In this document: positions 25,367-34,839 of the stretch, piece after piece
Position numbering within the stretch: position 1 is the first letter of the stretch
Layout: the number at the start of each line of letters is the position of its first letter
From: Sphingosinithalassobacter tenebrarum
GTDB lineage: Bacteria; Pseudomonadota; Alphaproteobacteria; Sphingomonadales; Sphingomonadaceae
Assembly: GCF_011057975.1 (NCBI RefSeq)
Contig: NZ_CP049109.1
Span: 496,001-560,000 of the forward strand
Length of the DNA: 64,000 nt
Direction: 5' to 3'
Translations under genes and position numbers: made by a program
The notes under the pieces: model-generated
Databases searched by the model: none
What the model saw: only the letters and a program-made list of their open reading frames with translations
Told to the model about the DNA's origin: nothing

Positions 25367-27781
25367 ATGAAGTTCACGCTGGGCTGGCTCAAGGAGCATC
25401 TCGAAACCGACGCCGATATCGATGCGATCACCGACGCGCTGACTCGGATCGGGCTCGAAGTCGAGGGCGTCGAAAATCCGGGCGAGAAGCTTTCGGCGTT
25501 CACCGTCGCCAAGGTGCTGACTGCCGATCCGCATCCCGATGCCGACAAGCTGCAGGTGCTGAGCGTGGATGCCGGCGGCGATGCGCCGCTGCAGGTCGTG
25601 TGCGGCGCGCCCAATGCGCGTGCGGGGATGATCGGCGTGTTCGGCCCGCCGGGCGCCTATGTTCCCGGCTCCGGCTTCGAATTGAAGGTCGCGGCGATCC
25701 GCGGTGTCACCTCGCACGGCATGATGTGTTCGGTGCGCGAACTCGAACTCGGCGAGAGCCATGAGGGCATCATCGAACTGGGCGAGGATGCCGAAGGATC
25801 GGTGGGGCTTTCCTATCCCGTCTATGCCGGGCTGCTCGATCCCGTCATCGATGTCGCGATCACGCCGAACAAGCAGGATTGCATGGGCGTGCGCGGGATC
25901 GCGCGCGACCTGGCGGCGGCGGGGCTGGGGACGCTCAAGCCGCTCGAAGCCATTGTCGGGTCGCTGCCGAAAATCGCGCCGCAGGGCGCCGGGCCCGATG
26001 TGCGCACCGAAGACACCGAAGGCTGCCCCGCCTTTTTCGCGCAGGCGGTGCATGGCGTGACCAACGGCCCGTCGCCGGCATGGCTGCAGCGGCGGCTGAC
26101 CGCGATCGGACAGAAACCGATTTCGGCGCTGGTCGACATCACCAATTTCGTGTCGGTCGGGCTCGGCCGCCCGCTTCACGTCTATGACATGGCGAAGCTT
26201 TCGGGCGGGCTGGTGGCGCGCAAGGCGAAGCCGGGCGAGCAGCTGCTGGCGCTGAACGACAAGACCTATGTGCTCGACGAGACCATGACCGTGATCGCCG
26301 ACGACGCGCAGGTCCACGATATCGGCGGCATCATGGGCGGCGAGGATTCGGGCGCCTCGGAAAGCACCACCGATGTGCTGATCGAATGCGCCTATTTCGA
26401 TCCCGATCATATCGCGCGCACCGGCCAGAAGCTGATGCTGACGAGCGACGCGCGCCAGCGGTTCGAGCGCGGGGTCGATCCGGCGTTCCTCGATCAGGGA
26501 CTCGAAATCGCCACCCGGCTGGTGCTGGCGCTGTGCGGCGGCACGCCGAGCGAAGTCACGCGCGCGGGCGAAGCGCCGACGGCGCCGCGCAGCGTGGCGT
26601 TCCGCCCCGAAATGGCGCGCACATTGGGCGGGATCGAAGTCGATGCCGGGACGCAGCGCGATATCCTGACGCGGCTCGGCTTTGTGATCAGCGAAGACGG
26701 CAAGTCGGCGGTGGTGCCGAACTGGCGCCGCGACGTCGAAGGGCCGGCCGATCTGGTCGAGGAAGTCGTGCGGATGGTCGGTATCGACAAGGTGCCGTCC
26801 GAGCCGCTGCCGCGCATGCTCGGCGTCGCCAAGCCTACCGCGACGCCTGAGCAGAAGCTCGAGCGCAAGCTGCGGCGTACCGCCGCCGCGCGCGGATGCC
26901 ACGAAGCCGTCACCTGGAGCTTCATTTCCGAAAGCGAAGCCGCGCCGTTCGGTGGCGGGGCATGGACGCTCGCCAATCCGATCAGCGAGGACATGAAGGT
27001 GATGCGCCCCTCGCTGCTGCCGGGCCTGCTCGCGGCGGCCGAGCGCAATCTCAAGCGCGGCGCGGGATCGGTGCGACTGTTCGAAGTCGGGCGGCGCTAT
27101 CTGGCCGATGGAGAGCGCCCGACGCTGAGCGTCGTGCTCGCAGGTGAAAAGAGCCCGCGCGGCTGGCAGAGCGGCAAGGCCACGAAATTCGACGGCTTCG
27201 ATGCCAAGGCCGAAGCGTTGGCGCTGCTCGAAGCGGCGGGCGCGCCGGTCGGCAATCTGCTGGTGATGCCTGTCCCGGGCAAGGCCGAGGGCGGCGCGGC
27301 AGGCGACGTCTGGCATCCGGGCCAGTCGGGTACGTTGCGGCTCGGGCCCAAGAATGTCCTCGCCGCGTTCGGCATGGTGCATCCGCGCGTGACCGGCGAA
27401 TTCGATCTCGACGAAGCGGTCGCGGCGGTGGAACTCTATCTCGACGCGATTCCCGCCAAGCGGGCCACCGGCTTCATGCGCCCGGCCTATACGCCGCCCG
27501 CGCTCCAGCCGGTGACGCGCGACTTCGCCTTCCTCGTCGATGCCGATGTCGCTTCGGGCGATCTCGTCCGCGCGGCGAAGGGCGCCGACAAGGCGAATAT
27601 CGTCGATGCGCGGCTGTTCGACATCTTCACCGGCACCGGCGTGCCCGAAGGCAAGAAGAGCCTCGCGATCGAAGTGACGCTCCAGCCGGGCGAGAAGAGC
27701 TTCACCGATGCCGAGCTGAAGGCCATCGCCGATAAGGTGGTCGCCGCGGCGGCCAAGCTGGGTGCGGAGCTGCGTGGCTGA
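25367..27781 (+). CDS. pheT: phenylalanine--tRNA ligase beta subunit
   Basis: The 804-residue beta subunit with the usual domain order: EMAP/tRNA-binding domain (about residues 40-150, KVLTADPHPDADKLQVLSVD), B3/B4 editing domain (about 210-380), B5, a pseudo-catalytic region, and the C-terminal FDX-ACB anticodon-binding domain (about 710-804, FDIFTGTGVPEGKKSLAI). It pairs with PheS. The ATG was chosen because MKFTLGWLKEHL is the family N-terminus; the upstream open frame is the repeat. Confidence 0.97.
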   Translation: MKFTLGWLKEHLETDADIDAITDALTRIGLEVEGVENPGEKLSAFTVAKVLTADPHPDADKLQVLSVDAGGDAPLQVVCGAPNARAGMIGVFGPPGAYVPGSGFELKVAAIRGVTSHGMMCSVRELELGESHEGIIELGEDAEGSVGLSYPVYAGLLDPVIDVAITPNKQDCMGVRGIARDLAAAGLGTLKPLEAIVGSLPKIAPQGAGPDVRTEDTEGCPAFFAQAVHGVTNGPSPAWLQRRLTAIGQKPISALVDITNFVSVGLGRPLHVYDMAKLSGGLVARKAKPGEQLLALNDKTYVLDETMTVIADDAQVHDIGGIMGGEDSGASESTTDVLIECAYFDPDHIARTGQKLMLTSDARQRFERGVDPAFLDQGLEIATRLVLALCGGTPSEVTRAGEAPTAPRSVAFRPEMARTLGGIEVDAGTQRDILTRLGFVISEDGKSAVVPNWRRDVEGPADLVEEVVRMVGIDKVPSEPLPRMLGVAKPTATPEQKLERKLRRTAAARGCHEAVTWSFISESEAAPFGGGAWTLANPISEDMKVMRPSLLPGLLAAAERNLKRGAGSVRLFEVGRRYLADGERPTLSVVLAGEKSPRGWQSGKATKFDGFDAKAEALALLEAAGAPVGNLLVMPVPGKAEGGAAGDVWHPGQSGTLRLGPKNVLAAFGMVHPRVTGEFDLDEAVAAVELYLDAIPAKRATGFMRPAYTPPALQPVTRDFAFLVDADVASGDLVRAAKGADKANIVDARLFDIFTGTGVPEGKKSLAIEVTLQPGEKSFTDAELKAIADKVVAAAAKLGAELRG

Positions 27782-28253
27782 TCCGCTGACCTTCGCCCTT
27801 GCGCTTCTTGGCCTGACCGGCGCGCCGGTCGGGCAGGATGCCGGGGCGGAGGATGCGGTGCCGATCTGCGAGGCAGCGGCGGACCCCGAGGCATATGCGG
27901 GGCGCGAAATCTCTGGTGAAGCCTATTGGGTGAATGCCGACCCGCACGGCTATTATCTGGCACCTGTCGATTGCGCCGAGACCTTTGTGGCCATGCTCTC
28001 CCGTGGCTCCGATGATCCAGACTTTATGCGGCATATCATGCGGCTTCCCGGTATCGGTCGAAGCTTCAAATCAATGGTGGCCGGCACTGCCGTCGTTATC
28101 GATACGTCAGAGGGCCGGACCGTTTTGGGTGTAAAGTTGGCTCAGATCGGTCCGCTCCAGCCGCTCGCATGCAGTGTTCTTCGCTTTGAAGACCAGCCAA
28201 ACTGCAGCGACCTTGGCGACCCGCCGCTCGAAGAACCCTGGGATCAGCCTTGA
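27774..28253 (+). CDS. hypothetical secreted protein
   Basis: A product of 159 residues starting at GTG 27774, which overlaps the pheT stop by 8 bases. The N-terminus (VADPLTFALALLGLTGAPVG) looks like a short signal peptide. The body contains four cysteines (ICEAAADPE, DCAET, ACSV, NCSD) and no recognised motif. It is coupled to pheT upstream and to the epimerase gene downstream, so it is likely co-expressed. Confidence 0.6.
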   Translation: MADPLTFALALLGLTGAPVGQDAGAEDAVPICEAAADPEAYAGREISGEAYWVNADPHGYYLAPVDCAETFVAMLSRGSDDPDFMRHIMRLPGIGRSFKSMVAGTAVVIDTSEGRTVLGVKLAQIGPLQPLACSVLRFEDQPNCSDLGDPPLEEPWDQP

Positions 28254-29134
28254 TCGAAATCGCCTCACCCGATCTTGCCGCCACGCTTAATCCGCAGGGC
28301 GGCGAGCTCTGGTCGCTGCGCGACGCGCAGGGGCGCGAGTTGATGACCGATGCCGATCCGGCGTTCTGGACCGGGCATGCGCCGCTGCTGTTTCCGATCG
28401 TCGGGCGGCTCAGCGGCGACCGCTATCGGCTGGGCGAGCGCGACTATGCGATGAAGCAGCATGGCTTTGCGCGGCGGCAGGCGTTCGAGCTGGTATCGCA
28501 TGCGCCCGACAGCGCCGTGTTTCGCCTGACCGACAATGAGGAGACGCGCGCGCAATATCCCTTCGCCTTCGCGCTGGAGGCGGCCTATCGCCTCGACGGG
28601 CCGGTGCTGCATATCGATATCAGCATCGCCAATCGCGGCGAGGATGAGATGCCCGCGAGCTTCGGCTTTCATCCCGCCTTCGCATGGCCGCTACCCTATG
28701 GGCAGGCGCGCGAGGACCACAAGCTGACCTTCGACATGGCCGAACCCGCGCGGCTCAGCCCGCTGCGCGAGGGGCTGGCGATGCCGCCGTCGCTGCCGTC
28801 GCCGCTCGACGGACGCATCCTGCCGCTGTCGGACGCCTTGTTCGAAAACGACGCACTGGTCTGGGAATCGATCGCGAGCCGCGGGCTGCGCTACGGCGCG
28901 GACGCCGGCCCGGCGCTCGAAATCGGGTTTGGCGATGCGTCGAAACTGGGCGTGTGGACCAAGCCGGGTGCGCGCTTCGTATGTATCGAGCCGTGGCACG
29001 GCATTGCCGATCCCGTCGGCTATGACGGCGACTTTCGCGACAAGCCGGGGATGATGCGGTTCGCCCCCGGCGAGACGCGCCGTTTCGCCATGCAAGTCGC
29101 GCTGCGCCGGGCGCAGGGTTCGAAGCGGAGGTAG
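28250..29134 (+). CDS. aldose 1-epimerase (mutarotase) family protein, LacX-like
   Basis: A cytosolic protein of 294 residues from a TTG start overlapping the previous stop (TTGA). The galactose-mutarotase fold is indicated by the beta-rich pattern, LLFPIVGRLSGDRYRLG, KQHGFARRQAFEL with the conserved His, and SFGFHPAFAWPL with a second conserved His. LacX-type members act on sugars or sugar phosphates; the exact sugar is unknown. Confidence 0.85.
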   Translation: MIEIASPDLAATLNPQGGELWSLRDAQGRELMTDADPAFWTGHAPLLFPIVGRLSGDRYRLGERDYAMKQHGFARRQAFELVSHAPDSAVFRLTDNEETRAQYPFAFALEAAYRLDGPVLHIDISIANRGEDEMPASFGFHPAFAWPLPYGQAREDHKLTFDMAEPARLSPLREGLAMPPSLPSPLDGRILPLSDALFENDALVWESIASRGLRYGADAGPALEIGFGDASKLGVWTKPGARFVCIEPWHGIADPVGYDGDFRDKPGMMRFAPGETRRFAMQVALRRAQGSKRR

Positions 29135-29290
29135 TTACTTCCGGTACGGATGTAATTCCTGCGACGCGGCCCTCCGTATTTTTCCGTAATTCCTCAGGAG
29201 GGCGCCCTATCCGGGTTAACCGCAAGGCGCCAATCGATCCTATAAGTCCTCCGTACAACGAATTTTCCAAGTAAAACGGAGTGATAGCGC

Positions 29291-31444
29291 GTGTTGCGTA
29301 ACGTTTCGATCTTGCATCGAATTGCCTTGCTGGGCGCAATTCCGACGCTGGTGGCTGCATTTCTTGCGGCAGGCCAGGTCAAGATGCACGTCGATGAGCG
29401 CGCCGATGGTGCGATGCTGGTCGAGAACAGCATGATCGCCACCCAAATGAGCGATCTGGTCCACGAACTGCAGCGCGAACGCGGGCTGTCGGCGGGGCAT
29501 GTCGCCAGCAGGGGCGCGAGGTTCGCGAGCGCGCTTGGCGAGCAGCGCAAGCGCACCGACGGCGCGCGCGAGGCACTGGCGCGCAGCGTCGACGCTGCGG
29601 GCGGTGCCGCCACGCTTCCGAGCAGCACGGAAATCGCGCAGTTGCTCAAGGCAACCGGCGAGGTTTCGCGCCTGCGCGGTACAATCGACGGATTTGCGGT
29701 CACCGTGCCCGAACTTGCGGGGCTGTTCACCGAAATGATCGAGGATGGCCTGGACGGCATCGAGGGGCTCGCCACGCACGGCACGGCGCGTAACGACGCC
29801 AGCGCGCGTGCCACCTTCATCACGCTGCAGCAAATCAAGGAGTCCGCGGGTCTCGAGCGGGCGATGGGAGCGCAGGGCTTCGGTGCGGGGGCGTTCCCCA
29901 TGCCGGTCTACCGTACCTTTGTCGGCCTGATCGCGCAGCAGAAGGCTGGCTTCCACGATCTTGAACGTCATGCGTCGGAGGCCGACGCCGCGGCGGTCGC
30001 GAAGCTGCGCCAGAGCGGAGTCTTCGGCGATCTGCGTGAACTTCGCGACGCCGCGCATCGCAGCATCGCCACCGGCTCGGCGCCGCAAGGCCTCGCCGGC
30101 CGCTGGTGGGCCGCGTCCACGGCGCGGATCGATGCGCTCAAGACGCTGGAGGACCGGATCGGCGAGGCGATGCGCGCCCGCGCGCAGCAACGCTATGATG
30201 CGGCGCTGCGCGGGCTGATCATCTCGGTGGTGGCGCTGGCGATGCTGCTCGCCGTGGTTGCGGCTGCGGGGTTGTTCATCGCCTGGAGTATCGTCCGCCC
30301 GCTGCACCAGATCAAAGCGACCATGAGCCGGATGACCGAGGGCGACCTCACCGAACGCGACGACTTGCCCTCGGGCCGCAACGAACTCGCGGAAGTCGGC
30401 GACAGCGTTCGCGCCTTCCGCACCAACCTGCGCGATACCCGCGAGGAAGTCGCGCGGCAGGAAGCGCTGCGCAAGCAGCAGGAGGCCGATATCGTCGCGG
30501 GCGTCGGCGCGGGGCTCGACGCGCTGGCCGAGGGCGACCTCACCCGAACCGTCGATGCCAGTCTCGAAGGGCCGCTGGCGGCGCTTCCGCGCAATTACAA
30601 CAATGCGGTGGCGCAGCTGCGCGACTTGATGGGATCGGTCATGACGCGATCGCTGCAGGTCCGCTCGGGAACGAGCGAGATCGCCGAAGCATCGGAGGAT
30701 CTGGCGCGGCGGACGGAGCGCAACGCGGCGACGATCGAGCAGACCTCGGCGGCGCTGGCGACGATCGACCAGCGGCTGCGGCAGAGCGCGCAGGCGGCGA
30801 GCGAGACCGCCACCAGCACCGACAGCGCGATCGCCACCGTGGCCGACGGCCGCGCGGTTGCGGGGCGCGCCAACGATGCGATGGCACGGGTTTCGGCGAG
30901 CGCCAAGGCGATCGACGCGGTGATCGAAGGACTCGACAAAATCGCATTCCAGACGCGCGTTCTGGCGATGAACGCCGCGGTTGAGGCGGGGCGGGCCGGC
31001 GAAGCCGGGCGCGGTTTCGCGGTGGTCGCCGATCTCGTCTCGGCGCTGGCGATGCGTGCCGAGGAGGAAGCGCAGGCCGCGCGCGAGCAGCTTACCGCGA
31101 CTCAGATCGACATCGGCGATGCGGTCGCGGCAGTCGAGCATGTCGACACTGCGCTCGCCGCGATCACCGACGGCGTCGGCGCCGTGCAGGGGCTGGTGAC
31201 GGCGCTTGCCGAGGATAATCGCGCGCAATCTACGACGATCAGCGAAATCACCATCGCGATCGGCACGCTCGATCAATCGACGCAGCAGAACGCCGCGATG
31301 GTCGAGCAGAGCTCGGCCGCCGCGCGCGGGATCAACGATGAACTCAATGTGCTTACCGGCGACATCGCGCGCTTCCGGCTTCCCCCGGCCGTTGCGGCGG
31401 TTGCGCGGAGCAGCGGGGATGCGGCCGTGTCTCTGGCCGCGTGA
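29291..31444 (+). CDS. methyl-accepting chemotaxis protein with NIT sensor domain
   Basis: A transducer of 717 residues. TM1 is near residues 8-28. The large extracytoplasmic region begins with the nitrate/nitrite-sensing (NIT) signature HELQRERGLSAGHVAS. TM2 is near residues 308-332 (LIISVVALAMLLAVVAAAGL), then HAMP (SRMTEGDLTERDDLP) and the kinase-control hairpin DKIAFQTRVLAMNAAVEAGR (slightly divergent from canonical IAFQTNILALNA). GTG 29291 follows GGAG by 9 bases. No che genes are within view, so it must work with kinases encoded elsewhere. No C-terminal receptor-tethering pentapeptide is seen. Confidence 0.9.
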   Translation: MLRNVSILHRIALLGAIPTLVAAFLAAGQVKMHVDERADGAMLVENSMIATQMSDLVHELQRERGLSAGHVASRGARFASALGEQRKRTDGAREALARSVDAAGGAATLPSSTEIAQLLKATGEVSRLRGTIDGFAVTVPELAGLFTEMIEDGLDGIEGLATHGTARNDASARATFITLQQIKESAGLERAMGAQGFGAGAFPMPVYRTFVGLIAQQKAGFHDLERHASEADAAAVAKLRQSGVFGDLRELRDAAHRSIATGSAPQGLAGRWWAASTARIDALKTLEDRIGEAMRARAQQRYDAALRGLIISVVALAMLLAVVAAAGLFIAWSIVRPLHQIKATMSRMTEGDLTERDDLPSGRNELAEVGDSVRAFRTNLRDTREEVARQEALRKQQEADIVAGVGAGLDALAEGDLTRTVDASLEGPLAALPRNYNNAVAQLRDLMGSVMTRSLQVRSGTSEIAEASEDLARRTERNAATIEQTSAALATIDQRLRQSAQAASETATSTDSAIATVADGRAVAGRANDAMARVSASAKAIDAVIEGLDKIAFQTRVLAMNAAVEAGRAGEAGRGFAVVADLVSALAMRAEEEAQAAREQLTATQIDIGDAVAAVEHVDTALAAITDGVGAVQGLVTALAEDNRAQSTTISEITIAIGTLDQSTQQNAAMVEQSSAAARGINDELNVLTGDIARFRLPPAVAAVARSSGDAAVSLAA

Positions 31445-31448
31445 CCCG

Positions 31449-31492
31449 GGCCGGGCGCTCCGGCGTATCGGGAGCGCCCGGCCATCCCTTTT
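31449..31492 (+). terminator. Rho-independent terminator of the chemoreceptor gene
   Basis: A perfect 13-bp stem GGCCGGGCGCTCC / GGAGCGCCCGGCC with a 9-base loop, followed by ATCCCTTTT. Confidence 0.88.
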
Positions 31493-31553
31493 AATGCATG
31501 GCGGCGCATCGCGCGGCTTTTCGCGGGGCCGCTAACCCATTAAGGCGCGCGCG

Positions 31554-33122
31554 ATGACACAGACTCCCGATCGCCGCACCTTCGCGATCATTTCCCACCC
31601 CGACGCGGGCAAGACGACGCTCACCGAAAAGCTGCTGCTGTTCGGCGGCGCGATTCACCTGGCCGGCGAAGTGAAGGCGCGCGGCCAGGCGCGGCGCGCG
31701 CGCTCCGACTGGATGAAGATCGAGCAGCAGCGCGGGATTTCCGTCACCAGCTCGGTGATGACCTTCGAACGCGACGGGATCACCTTCAACCTGCTCGACA
31801 CGCCGGGCCATGAGGATTTTTCCGAAGACACCTATCGCACGCTGACCGCGGTCGATTCGGCAGTGATGGTGATCGACGTCGCCAAGGGCATCGAAAGCCA
31901 GACGCGCAAGCTGTTCGAGGTGTGCCGGCTGCGCAGCGTCCCGATCATCACCTTCGTCAACAAATGCGACCGCGAAGGGCGCGAGGTGTTCGAAACGCTC
32001 GACGAGATCGCCGATCTGCTCGCGCTCGACGTGACGCCGATGACCTGGCCGGTCGGCATGGGCGGCCAGTTCGAGGGGATTTACGACCTGCGGACGAACA
32101 AGCTGCTGCTGCCCGAAGGGCCGAGCCGCGAGTTCCAGGGAAAGGTGGTGCAGACCAGCGGGCTCGACGATCCGCAGCTCGACGCGATCATCTCGCCCGA
32201 AAATCTCGCCAAGCTGCGCGAAGATGCCGAGCTGGCGCTGGCGGGCTATGCCGAATTCGACGGCGAGGCCTATCGCAACGGCGACCTGACGCCGGTATTC
32301 TTCGGCTCCGCGCTCAAGGAATTCGGCGTCGACGCGCTGATCGGCGCGCTTGCCGAACATGCGCCACCGCCGCACGCGCTGCCCGCCGAGCCCGAGCCGG
32401 TCGAGCCGACCCGAAACGAAGTCACCGGCTTCGTCTTCAAGGTGCAGGCGAACATGGACCCCAATCACCGCGACCGCATCGCGTTCATGCGGCTCTGTTC
32501 GGGGACGTTCAAGCGCGGCATGAAGCTGACGCCGACGGGGCATGGCAAGCCGATCGCGATCCATTCGCCGATCATGTTCTTCGCCCAGCAGCGCGAGCTG
32601 GCGGACGAGGCGTTTCCCGGCGACATCATCGGCATTCCCAATCACGGGACGCTGCGCGTCGGCGACACGCTGAGCGAGAAGGCGGATGTGCGCTTTACCG
32701 GGCTGCCCAATTTCGCGCCCGAAATCCTGCGCCGCGTCGCGCTCAAGGATCCGACCAAGACCAAGCAGCTGCGCAAGGCACTGGACGACATGGCCGAAGA
32801 AGGCGTGACGCAGGTCTTCTATCCCGAAATTGGGTCGAACTGGATCATCGGGGTGGTCGGTCAGCTTCAGCTCGACGTGCTGCTCTCGCGGCTCGAAGCG
32901 GAATATAAGGTCGCCGCCGCGCTCGAACCCGCGCCGTTCGATACCGCGCGCTGGATTTCGGGCGACGCCGCCGCGCTCAAGAATTTCACCGAGATCAACC
33001 GCGGGGCGATGGCCAAGGATCGCGACGGCAATCCGGTGTTCCTCGCCAAGTCCGCCTGGGAAGTGGGGTATGTCGCCGAGCGCTATCCCGATGTGAAATT
33101 CGCCGCGACGCGCGAGCGGTAG
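31554..33122 (+). CDS. prfC: peptide chain release factor 3
   Basis: A class II release factor GTPase of 522 residues that recycles RF1/RF2 from the ribosome. The G domain is clear: SHPDAGKTTLTEKL (P-loop), LDTPGHEDFSEDTYR (switch II), NKCDREGRE (G4). RF3-specific domain 2 and C-terminal regions follow (GVVGQLQLDVL). It stands alone, followed by a palindromic repeat. Confidence 0.97.
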   Translation: MTQTPDRRTFAIISHPDAGKTTLTEKLLLFGGAIHLAGEVKARGQARRARSDWMKIEQQRGISVTSSVMTFERDGITFNLLDTPGHEDFSEDTYRTLTAVDSAVMVIDVAKGIESQTRKLFEVCRLRSVPIITFVNKCDREGREVFETLDEIADLLALDVTPMTWPVGMGGQFEGIYDLRTNKLLLPEGPSREFQGKVVQTSGLDDPQLDAIISPENLAKLREDAELALAGYAEFDGEAYRNGDLTPVFFGSALKEFGVDALIGALAEHAPPPHALPAEPEPVEPTRNEVTGFVFKVQANMDPNHRDRIAFMRLCSGTFKRGMKLTPTGHGKPIAIHSPIMFFAQQRELADEAFPGDIIGIPNHGTLRVGDTLSEKADVRFTGLPNFAPEILRRVALKDPTKTKQLRKALDDMAEEGVTQVFYPEIGSNWIIGVVGQLQLDVLLSRLEAEYKVAAALEPAPFDTARWISGDAAALKNFTEINRGAMAKDRDGNPVFLAKSAWEVGYVAERYPDVKFAATRER

Positions 33123-33138
33123 AGGGCGTTCCGTCAAA

Positions 33139-33274
33139 AATTCCTCCCCTGGAAGGGGAGGGGGACCACCAGCGGAGCTGGTGGTGGAGGGGTAAGGTGC
33201 CAAGAGCGCTGCGCTTGGGGCCAATACCCCTCCACCGCCTGCGGCGGTCCCCCTCCCCCTCCGGGGGAGGAATT
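33139..33274. repeat. palindromic repeat element, type B (copy 1)
   Basis: A long imperfect palindrome. It begins AATTCCTCCCCTGGAAGGGG and ends with CCCCCTCCGGGGGAGGAATT, so the outer arms mirror each other and each carries a small hairpin. Inside are GGGGGACCACC...GGTGGTGGAGGGGTA on the left and TACCCCTCCACC...GCGGTCCCCCTCC on the right. The same structure is found at 50274-50415 and 56226-56353. It could fold into a cloverleaf-like RNA or DNA structure. Confidence 0.78.
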
Positions 33275-33289
33275 GTCGGCGCGCATCGC

Positions 33290-33337
33290 CTGAAAATACA
33301 AAAGGCCGGACGATCAGGGGGGAGCGATCGTCCGGCC
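33290..33337 (-). terminator. Rho-independent terminator for the MFS/TonB-receptor transcript
   Basis: A perfect 12-bp stem GGCCGGACGATC / GATCGTCCGGCC (33304-33337) with a 10-base loop. On the minus strand it is followed by TTTTGTATTTT, so it ends transcription coming from the MFS gene about 145 bases away. The remaining bases to 33481 show no gene. Confidence 0.85.
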
Positions 33338-33481
33338 ATACGCGACCCGAAAGGCGGCGCCCTCGGAATTGATCTGGTGTTACCGCGCCTTCGCAGGTGC
33401 GGCGATTCAGGGCTTCCCCGAATCGTGCGCGTACGGAAACGGACGATTACCTAATCGACTTTCCCGTCGCGTCCGCGCACC

Positions 33482-34738
33482 TCAGTCGACCCAGTCGCGC
33501 TTGAGCGTGCGCGCGGCGAGCAGCGCCAGCGCGGTCGCGATCACATAGAAGCCGAGACAGCCGACCGCGGCATAGCGCAGCGATTCGGTGCCGTAGCTCG
33601 CGCTCAGCCCGGTCGAGATGAAGCCGATCAGCGTCGGCCCCAGTCCCAGCCCGATCAGATTGTTGATCAGCAGGAAGCTTGCCGAAGCGGTCGCGCGCAT
33701 ATGGCGGGGGACGAGATGCTGCACGGCAGTGGTGATCGGGCCGAGCCAGAGGATGTTCAGCCCGTTGGGAATGAGCAGCAGCGGCCAGGCGATCCACGGA
33801 TTGGGCGAAAGCAGCCCCAGCGCGAAAGTGGGGATGGTGATGGCCCAGGCGATGGCGGGCAGCCGCAGATACCAGCTCTTGTCGCGCTTCCCCAGCTTGT
33901 CCGCCAGCACGCCGCCCGAAAACACGCCGATCGTGCCGCCGATCAGCAGCAGCGAGCCCATGAACTGGCCGGTGGTGACGAGATCGAAGCCGAAGCTGCG
34001 GATCAGCACCGTCGGCACCCAGGCGGCGAGGCCGTAGCCGCACAGCGAGCTGAACCCCGCGCCGAACGAGATCAGCCAGAAGCTGCGCTTTCGCAACAGA
34101 ATCGGAAAGACCGCGCCGAGCGGGGCGGCGTTGCGCTCCTCGTCGGCGGGGCGGGGAAGATCGCGGACGATATATTTGAACACCGGCGCGACGAGAATGC
34201 CCGCCACACCCATCACGAGGAACGCCATCCGCCAGTCGACGGCGGCGGCGATATAGGCGCCGAGCAGCGTGCCGCCGGCCAGGCCCACCGGAATGCCGAG
34301 CGAATAGATGGCGAGCGCGCGGGCACGCTTTTCGGGCGGGAAATAATCGGCGATCAGCGCATAGGACGGCGCGACGCCGCCCGCTTCGCCGACACCGACG
34401 CCGAGCCGGTAGAAGAAGAGCTGCACGAAACCGGTGGCGGTGCCGCACAGCGCGGTGAAGCCGCTCCAGATCGCCAGCGACGCGGCAATCACCGTGCTGC
34501 GGCTGGTGCGGTCGGCAAGCAGCGCAAGCGGCACGCCGAGGATCGAATAGAGCAAGGCGAAGGCGACGCCCGCGAGCATGCCGAACTGCGAATCGGTAAG
34601 CTGGAGATCGTCGATGATCGGCTGGGCGAGGATGCCCAATATCTGCCGGTCGAGAAAATTGAAGGTGTAGACGAGCAGCAGCATCGCCAGCACCAGTCCG
34701 CTGTTCGGCCGTTTGATGGCCGCGCCGGATGCGTTCAT
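33482..34738 (-). CDS. MFS transporter (Spinster-like)
   Basis: An inner-membrane permease of 418 residues with twelve predicted spans. It begins with a short cytoplasmic tail and LVLAMLLLVYTFNFLDRQIL, whose NFLDRQ motif with the nearby DLQLTDSQFGML is typical of spinster-type MFS proteins of proteobacteria. The TonB-dependent receptor gene lies upstream on the same strand with a 101-base gap, suggesting that a ligand crosses the outer membrane through the receptor and the inner membrane through this carrier. The substrate is unknown. Confidence 0.88.
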   Translation of the reverse strand: MNASGAAIKRPNSGLVLAMLLLVYTFNFLDRQILGILAQPIIDDLQLTDSQFGMLAGVAFALLYSILGVPLALLADRTSRSTVIAASLAIWSGFTALCGTATGFVQLFFYRLGVGVGEAGGVAPSYALIADYFPPEKRARALAIYSLGIPVGLAGGTLLGAYIAAAVDWRMAFLVMGVAGILVAPVFKYIVRDLPRPADEERNAAPLGAVFPILLRKRSFWLISFGAGFSSLCGYGLAAWVPTVLIRSFGFDLVTTGQFMGSLLLIGGTIGVFSGGVLADKLGKRDKSWYLRLPAIAWAITIPTFALGLLSPNPWIAWPLLLIPNGLNILWLGPITTAVQHLVPRHMRATASASFLLINNLIGLGLGPTLIGFISTGLSASYGTESLRYAAVGCLGFYVIATALALLAARTLKRDWVD

Positions 34739-34839
34739 GGCTTTCTCTCTCCAGACAATTCGGGCCGGTTCGCGGGGGAGCGCGACCGGCCCGTTGTTGC
34801 GGGCAGCCTAGGCCACCCGGGCAGATTGCGGAAGCGCGA

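Noticed and set aside
29150..29280. A riboswitch before the chemoreceptor gene
   Set aside because: Only a simple GGCCCTCC/GGAGGGC stem and a duplicated GTAATTCCT were seen; this fits a terminator of the preceding gene better than a known riboswitch.
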